From Parageobacillus sp. KH3-4 (GTDB taxonomy: Bacteria; Bacillota; Bacilli; Bacillales; Anoxybacillaceae), in the NCBI RefSeq assembly GCF_022846435.1, contig NZ_AP025627.1, positions 1,398,001 to 1,462,000 of the forward strand: a DNA stretch of 64,000 nt, written 5' to 3'. The notes under the pieces are model-generated. The model was not told where the DNA came from. It made no database searches and saw nothing but the letters and a program-made list of their open reading frames with translations. The position numbers and the translations under genes were made by a program. The stretch's first letter is position 1. Each line of letters starts with the position of its first letter. Of this stretch, positions 43,181-51,275 are shown piece after piece.

Positions 43181-43942
43181 GTGAAACAGCATGTATCTGC
43201 GAACGAAAATGTAGAGGGGGCAAACAGTACAGAAATAAGAAATGCGGGAAGCGGCACAGCGATGTTGGCGCGCTATGAACAGAGAAAACAAGCGCGTATT
43301 GTTGCGCAAAAGCGGCGGAAAAAATATTATCGCATCATTCGGCGAATCGGGTTTGCCGTCATTGCGGCATGGATCATCGGAGAGCTGATTCTAAATGGGT
43401 ATAGCGTTCTCAAAAACACCGCGGGGAGAGAAGTCGCGATTATGCGGTTGGAACAGGCGTTAAAAAGGAAAGATGTTGCCGCTTTGCAAACGTATATTCG
43501 CATACCCGGTGAAGCGTTTCCCGTCAATGAAACGACGCTTCGGCCGTTATTTACGTATTTAGAGAAGCATCCGCAGGCGTATGAAACACTTGAGCGAGAT
43601 TTTGACAAACAGCGGAAAATGAAGCATGTATATATAAAAGGGCTGACGTCGAAACCGCCTATTTTTACGATAAAAGTATATGAAAATCGGTACGTCTTTG
43701 AGCCGACTTTATACTTTCTTAAAGTCCGCCTTGATGAGGCGGATGATCAAATGATGGTCAATGGCAAGAAAGTGCAGGGGGAACCGACGAAAGATCCGTT
43801 TGTGAAAAAGGTCGGTCCGTATTTGCCAGGGACGTATACGATCACGAGCGTGAAAGATGGAGAAAAACGCAAGAAACGAACAAAACAAGTTACTTTGTTT
43901 GGCGGTGCGAGAGTGTATGAAGTCGATTTGACGAAAGAATGA
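43181..43942 (+). CDS. TcaA/YvbJ-like membrane-anchored protein
   Basis: 253 residues. A basic N-terminus (QKRRKKYYRIIRRIG) precedes one membrane helix (about residues 55-75), and the rest lies outside. The extracellular part (GREVAIMRLEQALKRKDVAALQTYI, YLPGTYTITSVKDGEKRKKRTKQVTLFGG) resembles the second domain of TcaA/YvbJ proteins, which are implicated in cell-wall antibiotic response. The N-terminal zinc ribbon of TcaA is absent. Function not known. Confidence 0.65.
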   Translation: MKQHVSANENVEGANSTEIRNAGSGTAMLARYEQRKQARIVAQKRRKKYYRIIRRIGFAVIAAWIIGELILNGYSVLKNTAGREVAIMRLEQALKRKDVAALQTYIRIPGEAFPVNETTLRPLFTYLEKHPQAYETLERDFDKQRKMKHVYIKGLTSKPPIFTIKVYENRYVFEPTLYFLKVRLDEADDQMMVNGKKVQGEPTKDPFVKKVGPYLPGTYTITSVKDGEKRKKRTKQVTLFGGARVYEVDLTKE

Positions 43943-43971
43943 GATCCTTCGCAAAAGGAAGGATCTTTTTT
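43942..43971 (+). terminator. terminator after the TcaA-like gene
   Basis: AGATCCTTC pairs with GAAGGATCT around a short loop, followed by TTTTTTA. Confidence 0.9.
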
Positions 43972-44039
43972 ATTTCATAGGGGAAAGCGGCCCACGCTGC
44001 GCAGGAAAGGGATAGGCGACTCATGATCTCCTTTTCGTT

Positions 44040-44174
44040 TTATGCCGCTTTATTCTTATCTTCACCATCGCTGGCAATCCAATAGTATACGCGCGGCAGC
44101 CCGATATAGCACCAATATTCTTGCAGTAGCGTCACTCCGACAAAATATGCCATTTGCCAATCGATATGTTTCAT
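44040..44174 (-). CDS. 44-residue protein of unknown function
   Basis: On the minus strand AAAGGAG lies 9 bases before an ATG; the product MKHIDWQMAYFVGVTLLQEY continues with WCYIGLPRVYYWIASDGEDK and ends at TAA (44042-44040). It is aromatic-rich and could form one membrane helix. The ribosome binding site and ordinary codons make it a likely real small gene. I do not recognise the family. Confidence 0.6.
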   Translation of the reverse strand: MKHIDWQMAYFVGVTLLQEYWCYIGLPRVYYWIASDGEDKNKAA

Positions 44175-44374
44175 GCATTCCATCTCCTTTGCGTAGCTTT
44201 TTTGTTATATCGTATTCGCCTGTTATGTTGTCCTATGCGCGAAAGGAGGGGATCTATAACAGCGCCAAGAATAACTATTATTTAATAAGTGAAACAAAAT
44301 CAGCAATTGGCACGTATGAAAGAAAGGGGACATGCTATAATGAAAGTAAATAGATCAGGAGAAAGGGATGGACG

Positions 44375-45037
44375 ATGAAACGGTTGCTTAGAGCGTTATG
44401 GCGCTGGTTTGTTTCTTGGAATGTGGGGGTAATAGTGGCGATAGCGACGTTTTTTCTTGCTGATTTTCGCTTTTTTCCTTCCTTCTTTTCCGGGATGGGC
44501 GCGATGGTCGTCACATCGATGATCATGAAAAAAAGAGATGGTCGGCTCGCAGGAAATCTTTTAAAAGAAGAAAAAGCGTATATTCGCTCGCAGCTTGATG
44601 AGGCGCGGAAAAAGTGGAAACGAATGCGCGCCGCTCGTTTCCGCGTTCGCTCGCTTGTCATGTGGCAAAAAATTTCGCGCATATGTGCGGTTGTCGACAA
44701 AATGATTCGCGCAGTGGAGCAACATCCGCATCAGTTTCGCCTTGCCCAATCGTTTTTCTTAAACGAATTGCCGACGGCGGTAGCGATGATCGAAAAATAC
44801 GTGTATTTAACCAATCAGCCTGTGCGCAATCAAGAGATGAAAGAGACGCTGTGGAAAACGGAACGGCTTCTTGATGAACTGGCCGCTTCTGCGGAGCAGC
44901 GTCTATTGGAGATACTTTCGAACGATGTGTTTGATTTAAAGGTAGAAGCGAAATTGCTCGAACAGTCGCTGGAGCAGCAAAAGCTGCCGGAAACGATGGA
45001 ATGGAGAAAGGGGAACGATTATGAAACCGTCCGATAA
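44375..45037 (+). CDS. xpaC: XpaC-like protein
   Basis: 220 residues. Two membrane segments near the N-terminus (about 13-30 and 35-50) are followed by a long helical cytosolic domain (KEEKAYIRSQLDEARKKWKRM, EKYVYLTNQPVRNQEMKETLWKTERLLDEL). XpaC proteins were named for hydrolysis of a chromogenic phosphate; the true role is unclear. As in B. subtilis (xpaC-yaaN) it is coupled to a TelA gene, overlapping it by 17 bases. A TATAAT at 44334 may belong to the promoter. Confidence 0.85.
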   Translation: MKRLLRALWRWFVSWNVGVIVAIATFFLADFRFFPSFFSGMGAMVVTSMIMKKRDGRLAGNLLKEEKAYIRSQLDEARKKWKRMRAARFRVRSLVMWQKISRICAVVDKMIRAVEQHPHQFRLAQSFFLNELPTAVAMIEKYVYLTNQPVRNQEMKETLWKTERLLDELAASAEQRLLEILSNDVFDLKVEAKLLEQSLEQQKLPETMEWRKGNDYETVR

Positions 45038-46214
45038 CATGACGGCAAACGATTTTCGCGATCAACAATGGACAAGCTCGCTTGATTCATTGCTTGCAAA
45101 TCCGTTTTCATTGCCGAACGAACAGATCGAAACAGGCGCGAATGAACAGCGGCAGCCAGCGAAGCTGATTGACACGTTAAAACCGGAACACCGCGACAAA
45201 GCGCTTCAGCTCGCCAAACAAATCGACCCGCGCAATCAGCAAGCGATCATTCAATACGGAGTTGCTGCGCAGGCAGAGCTGTCGAAGTTTTCCCATGCGA
45301 TTTTACATCATGTGCAAACAAAGGACGCGGGCCCCGTAGGAGAAGTGATCAGCGACTTAATGGCAAAAATTAAAGAAGTGAATCCCGATGATTTGCTTCC
45401 GGCGAAAAAAGGATTGTTGGCGCGGCTGTTTAGCTCTGTGTCCAAATCGTTGCATGGCATGGTCGCGAAGTATCAAAAAATCGGCGTAGAAATTGATAAA
45501 ATCGCCGATCAGCTAGAGAAGCACCGCCAATCGCTGTTTCGCGACATTATGATGTTAGAAACGTTGTACGAAAAAAATAAGGAATACTTTGATGCGCTGA
45601 ACATTTATATCGCTGCGGCTGAGTATAAACTGGAAGAATTGCGGACGAAGGTGATCCCGGAAAAGCGCGCCCAAGCAGAACAGTCAGGAAACCAAATGGA
45701 AATGCAAGAAGTCAACGATTTGCTGCAGTTTGCCGACCGGCTTGAAAAGCGGATTCACGATTTAAAATTAAGCCGGCAAGTAACGATCCAAACGGCGCCG
45801 CAAATCCGCATGATCCAGCATATGAACCAGACGCTTGTCGAGCGCATTCAATCATCGATTTTAACGGCGATTCCGCTATGGAAAAACCAAGTGGTGATCG
45901 CTCTGACCTTATTCCGCCAGCAAAAAGCGGTCGAGGCGCAAAAGCAAGTAGCGGAAACGACAAACAATTTGTTGCTTCGCAATTCGGAAATGCTGAAAAC
46001 AAACAGCATCGAAGTCGCGAAAGAAAATGAACGCGGGCTTATTGATATTGAAACGTTGAAAAAAACGCAGGAAAATTTAGTCACTACATTAGAAGAAACG
46101 CTGAAAATCCAGCAAGAAGGCCGTCTCAAACGGCAACAAGTAGAACGGGAACTCGTTACGATGGAAGAACAGCTGAAACAAACGTTGTTGTCATTGAGAC
46201 GAAACGATGGATGA
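45021..46214 (+). CDS. telA: TelA/YaaN toxic-anion-resistance family protein
   Basis: 397 residues, almost wholly helical, with the TelA core: AKQIDPRNQQAIIQYGVAAQ, LYEKNKEYFDALNIYIAAAE, and VVIALTLFRQQKAVEAQKQVAETTNNLL. Family members are linked with tellurite and cell-envelope antibiotic resistance; the mechanism is unknown. AAAGGGG precedes the ATG. Pairing with xpaC is conserved across Bacillaceae. Confidence 0.92.
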   Translation: MKPSDNMTANDFRDQQWTSSLDSLLANPFSLPNEQIETGANEQRQPAKLIDTLKPEHRDKALQLAKQIDPRNQQAIIQYGVAAQAELSKFSHAILHHVQTKDAGPVGEVISDLMAKIKEVNPDDLLPAKKGLLARLFSSVSKSLHGMVAKYQKIGVEIDKIADQLEKHRQSLFRDIMMLETLYEKNKEYFDALNIYIAAAEYKLEELRTKVIPEKRAQAEQSGNQMEMQEVNDLLQFADRLEKRIHDLKLSRQVTIQTAPQIRMIQHMNQTLVERIQSSILTAIPLWKNQVVIALTLFRQQKAVEAQKQVAETTNNLLLRNSEMLKTNSIEVAKENERGLIDIETLKKTQENLVTTLEETLKIQQEGRLKRQQVERELVTMEEQLKQTLLSLRRNDG

Positions 46215-46217
46215 ACG

Positions 46218-46254
46218 AAAAAGCTGACCTCGCACGATAAGAGGTCAGCTTTTT
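46218..46254. terminator. bidirectional terminator between telA and DUF2512 gene
   Basis: AAAAAGCTGACCTC pairs with GAGGTCAGCTTTTT between two converging genes. Confidence 0.9.
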
Positions 46255-46703
46255 CGTTTGTCTTCTTCATAGACGGAGCTTCGGACATCGATTTCTTCCG
46301 CCGTTTCTGTTTGCAGCTCTTGCCGCATAACACGTTCTTTTGCCTCATTTTGCTGGCGAAGAACGCTTCGTTCCATATAGGCATGAAACAATATTTCGCC
46401 TAGTGCGACAAGCAGTGCGGAAAAAAATGCGGCGTTGAAAACGGCGGTGCTGCCGGTATTGTAAAAAATGCCGATTCCAAACCAAACACCGACAAATGCG
46501 AGGCCGAAATCGGCAATCGTTGCTGATATATTGCCAAAGCGCGGAAGAATGTACAAATCTCCGAGCGCATAAGCAACAAACGTCATCCATAAGCTGAACC
46601 ATAGCAGTTCTGCGGAAGAGACGCGCAAAAATAACGGAATCATCGCAAAAAAGACAGTGGCAAGCAGCACAAATTTTATAGAAAGGGCGATGACATGCCT
46701 CAT
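46245..46703 (-). CDS. DUF2512 (YndM-like) membrane protein
   Basis: 152 residues with four hydrophobic helices (RHVIALSIKFVLLATVFFAMIP, LWMTFVAYALGDLYILPRFGN, IADFGLAFVGVWFGIGIF, AAFFSALLVALGEILFHAYME) and a charged C-terminal tail. GDLYILPRFGN is the mark of the DUF2512 family, found in endospore formers, often sporulation-linked; function unknown. A 42-codon small gene lies 27 bases upstream on the same strand. Confidence 0.82.
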   Translation of the reverse strand: MRHVIALSIKFVLLATVFFAMIPLFLRVSSAELLWFSLWMTFVAYALGDLYILPRFGNISATIADFGLAFVGVWFGIGIFYNTGSTAVFNAAFFSALLVALGEILFHAYMERSVLRQQNEAKERVMRQELQTETAEEIDVRSSVYEEDKRKS

Positions 46704-46730
46704 TGTTGAACGCCATCCTTCAGTAAGCGA

Positions 46731-46859
46731 TTATTCGGCGGAAATGTTCGGCCCTTCTAATTTTTTATCCCCGTATCCCGGTTGTTTCTCCATTTCTTTT
46801 TCCTGCTGGCGTTCTTTCTGTTGTTGTTCGATGCTATTGTTTTGTTTGTTTTGCGTCAT
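46731..46859 (-). CDS. 42-residue hydrophilic protein of unknown function
   Basis: Minus-strand ATG with GAGGAG 11 bases before it. The product is very polar (MTQNKQNNSIEQQQKERQQE...GYGDKKLEGPNISAE) and ends 28 bases before the DUF2512 gene, probably in one transcript. Composition resembles small acid-free spore-associated proteins, but I do not recognise a family. Confidence 0.6.
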   Translation of the reverse strand: MTQNKQNNSIEQQQKERQQEKEMEKQPGYGDKKLEGPNISAE

Positions 46860-47010
46860 ATTGTTTTCATCTCCTCTTACAGTAATGTTTCACCATTAGT
46901 TTGCCGCTTTTGTACAGATGTATACATATAATGCCCATAAATTTCCTCTTTTTATTTTCCATGCTTGTTTCATATTAATGATAAGAGGGAAAGAACAAGG
47001 AGGCATAAAG

Positions 47011-47208
47011 ATGGAAAAACAAGAAAACTTAAACATTGCGGGAAGGCAATATGAACCATCTGATCATGACCGTGCCACTTTTTTGTCTTCTGCGTTGGCG
47101 ACAACACACGAACAAGTGAGGGACGCGTATGTGGAAGGGACGGTCGATGGGATCATGGATGACGTAAGCGGAAAAGACATTCCCCTTTCTGGGCAAAACA
47201 ACGAGTAA
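47011..47208 (+). CDS. YozQ-like (DUF4025) small protein
   Basis: 65 residues from ATG 47011 with AAGGAGGCATAAAG upstream. NIAGRQYEPSDHD, then ALATTHEQVRDAYVEGTVDG matches the short DUF4025/YozQ family of Bacillaceae, of unknown function. It is a single gene with a terminator at 47214-47250. The longer in-frame start upstream has no ribosome binding site. Confidence 0.75.
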   Translation: MEKQENLNIAGRQYEPSDHDRATFLSSALATTHEQVRDAYVEGTVDGIMDDVSGKDIPLSGQNNE

Positions 47209-47213
47209 GCCAA

Positions 47214-47250
47214 GACGTCAAGGCAGAAAAAAGCCTTGACGTTATTTCGT
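47214..47250 (+). terminator. terminator after the YozQ-like gene
   Basis: ACGTCAAGGC pairs with GCCTTGACGT (8-base loop), followed by TATTTCGTTTTT. After it, 47272-47433 holds a 53-codon frame (MYIATRENRTSLLEWRPRYS...) with only a weak RBS; I do not call it. Confidence 0.85.
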
Positions 47251-47446
47251 TTTTCCGATTTATAATAAAGGATGTACATTGCAACTAGGGAAAATCGTAC
47301 CAGCTTATTGGAATGGCGACCGCGTTATTCGGATGATTTTGACGAAATTGTAGGAGAAAGAGGAAAGAAAAGCAGTTCGTATTCGGCTTCCTTCCTGACC
47401 ATACTAATAATGATCATGTCACATCATAATTAGGAGGCTGATCATC

Positions 47447-47854
47447 GTGAAATGGCAGAGGGCGCTGCTTGCATTGCTGAAGGAACGAAAAGACCATTCC
47501 ATCGCCTTGGCGATTGATACGTCCAATCGTCCGTCACGTCCGATTTTAATCCAAAACATTGTTAAGCTGTTTGAAAAAGTAAGACCGGATACGCTGTTAG
47601 TGCAAGCTGATTTTAAAATTCGCGACGTGTCTCCCATTGGAATGGCGGCTATTAAATATTTTAAACACGGAAAATCATCGTATACGGAAGTGTTGGAATG
47701 GGCGAAAGACCAAAAAATCGATACGCTTTTTTACATTACCGATGTCACAGGCTATTTTTATGAAGAATTGGAAGTCGATTATGAAGTGTTTTGGCTTGTT
47801 CCGGATGATTATATGCCGCGTGTGCCGTTTGGAAAGCCGATTCGCGTTGCCTAG
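47447..47854 (+). CDS. stand-alone VWA-like domain protein (C-terminal part of DUF2201 proteins)
   Basis: 135 residues, GTG start after TTAGGAGGCTG. IALAIDTSN, LLVQADFKIRDV, TLFYITDVTGYFYEE and VFWLVPDD with VPFGKPIRVA follow the C-terminal VWA-like half of predicted metallopeptidases of the DUF2201 type (DTS at the metal site, an aspartate after the strand, and the PFG tail). The N-terminal peptidase half with HExxH is missing, so it is a shortened relative or a decayed gene. Function unknown. Confidence 0.55.
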   Translation: MKWQRALLALLKERKDHSIALAIDTSNRPSRPILIQNIVKLFEKVRPDTLLVQADFKIRDVSPIGMAAIKYFKHGKSSYTEVLEWAKDQKIDTLFYITDVTGYFYEELEVDYEVFWLVPDDYMPRVPFGKPIRVA

Positions 47855-47859
47855 ACGGA

Positions 47860-47907
47860 CAGAACGCCTTAAACCAGAGAGAGGTGCAAGGCGTTCTGTT
47901 TTTTTTA
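47860..47907 (+). terminator. terminator after the VWA-like gene
   Basis: CAGAACGCCTT pairs with AAGGCGTTCTG, followed by eight Ts. Confidence 0.92.
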
Positions 47908-47990
47908 TTTTATATTAAACGGGCCCCCGTATTATTGCTGGATCATGGGAAAGCACAACTGTTTTTCCGTCATTTTTAAGACTTAATACA

Positions 47991-48007
47991 TGTTATGAAA
48001 TATAACA
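47991..48007 (+). promoter_or_regulatory. amtB: TnrA/GlnR-type box upstream of amtB
   Basis: TGTTATGAAATATAACA fits 16 of 17 positions of TGTNANAWWWTNTNACA. A TAAAAT at 48035-48040 about 40 bases later would place the box where TnrA activates; TTGCAA (48046) with TATATT (48069) is an alternative promoter. Confidence 0.7.
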
Positions 48008-48085
48008 AAATATATGCAGAAATCGTTAACAAAATAAAATTAATGTTGCAAACACGTTTTAAATGTAATATATTTTTACATATAA

Positions 48086-48102
48086 AGTTATAAAATATAA
48101 CA
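48086..48102 (+). promoter_or_regulatory. amtB: second TnrA/GlnR-type box next to the amtB RBS
   Basis: AGTTATAAAATATAACA fits 16 of 17 consensus positions. It lies just before the ribosome binding site, a position suited to repression by GlnR, so the pair could give on/off control by nitrogen supply. Confidence 0.6.
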
Positions 48103-48120
48103 GAAAGGGAGAGAGGAAAG

Positions 48121-49419
48121 ATGGACGAAAAAATGTTGTCGGCAGGACTTGATGCGCTTTGGGTGATGGTGAGTGCGATACTAGTGATCAGCATGCAGGC
48201 AGGATTCGCTTTGTTGGAAGCGGGATCGACAAGAATGAAAAATTCCGGTCATGTGGCAGGAAAACAAATATTGAGTTTTGCGATTGCCTCGCTCGCGTTT
48301 TGGGCGTTTGGTTTTGCGATTACGTTCGGTGCGGGAAACCGGTTTATTGGAACGGAAGGATGGTTTTTGCAAGGAGATGAAAAGACGTTTGCTTCGCTTT
48401 CATGGGCTAACGTTCCGCTCTCGTTGAAGTTTTTGTTTCAGTTGGGCTTTGCCGGGGTATCGCTGGCAATCGCGTGGGGAGGCTTTGCAGAACGAGCGAA
48501 ATTATCCGTCTATTTTCTATTTGGGACGATTTTTATGATTGTGATTTATCCAGTGATTGGCCACTGGGTATGGGGTGGCGGCTGGCTTGGTGAAATCGGA
48601 ATGCAAGATTTTGCCGGTTCTACCGTCGTTCATTTGCAAGGAGCGATTGCCGCGTTGATTGCCACGATTTTGCTTGGACCCCGGATCGGAAAATTTAATA
48701 AAGATAAAACGCCGAACGTCATTCCGGGACATAACCAAGTATATACCGTGATCGGCGGCTTGATTTTATGGATCGGCTGGTTCGGATTTAATGCAGGAAG
48801 CACGATGGCGGTAGGCGACGGATTTTTCGGCCATGTCGCGCTGACGACTAATTTGGCAGCCGCGGCAGGAGCAATTGCGGCTATTTTAACAGCGAAAATC
48901 ATGATAGGAAAAGCGGACATTCCAGCGATGGTCAACGGTGTGCTTGCAGCATTAGTGGCGATTACTGCGGCGTGCGCGTTCGTGGAAGCTTGGGCAGCGG
49001 TAGTGATCGGAGCAGTAGCCGGCTCATTGACATTTTGGACATCGATTTATTTTGAACGAAAAGGCATTGATGATCCGATTTATGCGTTTTCGGTGCATGG
49101 CATCGCTGGCATCATCGGTACAATTTCGACCGGGTTTTTCGCTGCGCCTCGTTTAGTCGAAATAACAGGTATCGGCAAGGCAGGGCTGTTGTATGGCGGC
49201 GGATTCCATCAATTAATCGTGCAGACGGTCGGAGTGCTGGGAGCAATGGTATATGTGGCAGCGGTATCGTTTATCGTGTTGTTTGGATTAAAGAAAACGA
49301 TCGGATTGCGTGTGACAGCAGAACAAGAAATTTCCGGATTGGACATTAGTGAGCACGGTTCGTACGGTTATCCGGAGCAGCTTGATCCAGCTTATCAGTC
49401 CAAGCCACTTACTCAATAA
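48121..49419 (+). CDS. amtB: ammonium transporter
   Basis: 432 residues with about 11 membrane helices. Family marks are LWVMVSAILVISMQAGFALLEAG, the FAGSTVVHLQGAIAALI histidine segment, WIGWFGFNAGST and the second pore histidine in FSVHGIAGIIGT. It moves ammonium or ammonia across the membrane. Two TnrA/GlnR-type boxes lie upstream. No glnK follows; instead a DUF294 nucleotidyltransferase gene lies 35 bases downstream. Confidence 0.96.
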   Translation: MDEKMLSAGLDALWVMVSAILVISMQAGFALLEAGSTRMKNSGHVAGKQILSFAIASLAFWAFGFAITFGAGNRFIGTEGWFLQGDEKTFASLSWANVPLSLKFLFQLGFAGVSLAIAWGGFAERAKLSVYFLFGTIFMIVIYPVIGHWVWGGGWLGEIGMQDFAGSTVVHLQGAIAALIATILLGPRIGKFNKDKTPNVIPGHNQVYTVIGGLILWIGWFGFNAGSTMAVGDGFFGHVALTTNLAAAAGAIAAILTAKIMIGKADIPAMVNGVLAALVAITAACAFVEAWAAVVIGAVAGSLTFWTSIYFERKGIDDPIYAFSVHGIAGIIGTISTGFFAAPRLVEITGIGKAGLLYGGGFHQLIVQTVGVLGAMVYVAAVSFIVLFGLKKTIGLRVTAEQEISGLDISEHGSYGYPEQLDPAYQSKPLTQ

Positions 49420-49454
49420 CGTTTATTTCGCCGCGCGTTTTCGAAGGAAGAAAA

Positions 49455-50501
49455 ATGATGGAATCATTATATGAGTTAATTAAGCAAATGGAACAGACAA
49501 AGACAATCGGAGAGCTTCGCGTTTGTCATTCCGAACTTGCCAGGCGGTTGCGCCTTGTTTTGCGATGGGAGCGGCTTGAATCGCTTTCCCATATCGTCAG
49601 CGATGCGCACGATGTTCTCATGAAGCGGGCGTTTCAGTTCGCGGAAGAAGAAACGCTGCGCGCAGCGGTAGGCCTTCGTCCGAGAAAATGGTGTTGGTAT
49701 GTGATGGGAAGCTTGGGGAGGCGGGAGCCGACCATATGGACAGACCAAGATAATGGCATTTTGTTTGAATGCGGCGAGCATGAAGAAAAAGAATGTTACG
49801 AATTTGTCCGTCATGTGGCGGCAGTTGGAACGAATTTTTTATATGAAATTGGCTATCCGTATTGCCCAGGCTACGTGATGGCGACGAACAAGCGGTGGGG
49901 GCAGTCGCTTCATGACTGGGAGAATCAAATCAAAGCGTATATTCGCGACAGTCTCCCCAATGATATTCGTTTTTTATTCATCGCGATCGATATGCGGCCT
50001 ATCTATGGAAACAGTCAGCTTGTTATTGACAGAAGACAGGCGCTGTTTGACTGGATCCACCGTGAGCCGCAGCTGCTTCGCCGAATGGGGGAACATGTGA
50101 TGTTTCCTACCGTACCGCTAGGCTGGTTCAATAACGTTCAAATCGAGCGGTGGGGGGCGTATAGCGGAGCAATTCATATGAAACATGGCGGTTACGTGCA
50201 AATCATCAACTCATTAAAATGGTTATCTTGTTTTGCCAATATTTCTGCGGCGACGACGCTGGAACGATGGCGCGAGATCACGAATCATGAGCTGTTGCCT
50301 TTGCCGCTGGCGAAGGAAGCAAAGGAAGCGCTGTCGATTTACTACTACGTTCGGCTAAAGTATGCGACAGAAGCTGGAACCGATCGCGACTATGTGTTAT
50401 GGCGCACGCTTGAAGCAAATGAGCAGAAATGGCTGAAAAAAGCGATGAAAACAGCAAAAAGGCTGCAGCGGTTTGTCGCGCGACAGGCAGGTGGTAAGTA
50501 A
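49455..50501 (+). CDS. DUF294-type putative nucleotidyltransferase
   Basis: 348 residues. The nucleotidyltransferase motif is MGSLGRREPTIWTDQDNGILFE (G-S, then D.D), as in GlnD and related enzymes; the C-terminal half is the DUF294 C-terminal (substrate-binding) domain. The CBS and cNMP domains often found in this family are missing, so this is the minimal form. Next to amtB and before an exonuclease gene, it may take part in nitrogen signalling, but neither substrate nor partner is known. GAAGGAAG precedes the ATG. Confidence 0.8.
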   Translation: MMESLYELIKQMEQTKTIGELRVCHSELARRLRLVLRWERLESLSHIVSDAHDVLMKRAFQFAEEETLRAAVGLRPRKWCWYVMGSLGRREPTIWTDQDNGILFECGEHEEKECYEFVRHVAAVGTNFLYEIGYPYCPGYVMATNKRWGQSLHDWENQIKAYIRDSLPNDIRFLFIAIDMRPIYGNSQLVIDRRQALFDWIHREPQLLRRMGEHVMFPTVPLGWFNNVQIERWGAYSGAIHMKHGGYVQIINSLKWLSCFANISAATTLERWREITNHELLPLPLAKEAKEALSIYYYVRLKYATEAGTDRDYVLWRTLEANEQKWLKKAMKTAKRLQRFVARQAGGK

Positions 50502-50502
50502 A

Positions 50503-51240
50503 ATGGAAGGACAGCATCGTTTTTGGCAGCGGGCGCTTCGCTTTTTGTCACTCGGAATACCGCACGGGAATGTCCCGTCAGCGTTTGCTGACGGGGAACA
50601 TTCATTCCAGCAGGAAATGTGGCTCCGCGCGTTGCGAAAAGAGCAGCAAAAAAAGCAAATCGATATGAGCATGCCACTTGATGAAGTCACGTTTATGATC
50701 ATTGACATGGAAACAACCGGGTTTTCGCCGCAGCACGGCGATGAAATTTTGGCGATGGCCGCGGCAAAAACGGTGCGCGGAGCAGTAGAAGAGACGTATT
50801 ACACGCTTGTTTGCCCGGAAAAAGCGATTCCGCCGCACATTTCCGCGTTGACGGGAATTAAAGCAAAAGATGTGCAGTATGCTCCGCGGCTGCAGGAGGC
50901 GATGCGTTCGTTTTTATCTTTCATCAGCGGAGGAGTAATGATCGGATACCATATCGGCCATGATTTATCGTTTTTGAATCATTTCCTTTGGACATATTAC
51001 CGGACAAAATGGACAGCGCGTTTTTTCGATATGCAGCCCATTGCAGAAATGGTGCAGCACCGATTGTTTCCTACATTGGATGATGCGTTGCGGCATTATG
51101 GGATTTCTTGCGAACGACGGCATACAGCAGATGGTGACGTATGGGCGATGGTAGAGCTATGGGCGCGGCTATTGCAAGAATTAAAAAGCAAAAACATCGA
51201 AACGCTGTATGATTTGTATAGTGCGCTAAGCAAACGATAA
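50503..51240 (+). CDS. DEDDh 3'-5' exonuclease (DnaQ-like)
   Basis: 245 residues from ATG 50503, one base after the preceding stop. ExoI motif IIDMETTGFSP, ExoII GHDLSFL and ExoIII HTADGDVWAM give the four acidic residues plus histidine of DEDDh exonucleases. About 60 extra residues precede the fold. The pair with a DUF294 nucleotidyltransferase occurs in other bacteria, with the two sometimes fused or adjacent; its role, whether nucleic acid or small molecule, is not established. Confidence 0.85.
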   Translation: MEGQHRFWQRALRFLSLGIPHGNVPSAFADGEHSFQQEMWLRALRKEQQKKQIDMSMPLDEVTFMIIDMETTGFSPQHGDEILAMAAAKTVRGAVEETYYTLVCPEKAIPPHISALTGIKAKDVQYAPRLQEAMRSFLSFISGGVMIGYHIGHDLSFLNHFLWTYYRTKWTARFFDMQPIAEMVQHRLFPTLDDALRHYGISCERRHTADGDVWAMVELWARLLQELKSKNIETLYDLYSALSKR

Positions 51241-51273
51241 AAGGCGGTCACCCAAAATAGGTGATCGCCTTTT
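51241..51273. terminator. terminator between the exonuclease gene and the PCYCGC gene
   Basis: AAGGCGGTCACC pairs with GGTGATCGCCTT (one G-T), followed by TTT; it serves converging genes. Confidence 0.88.
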
Positions 51274-51275
51274 CA

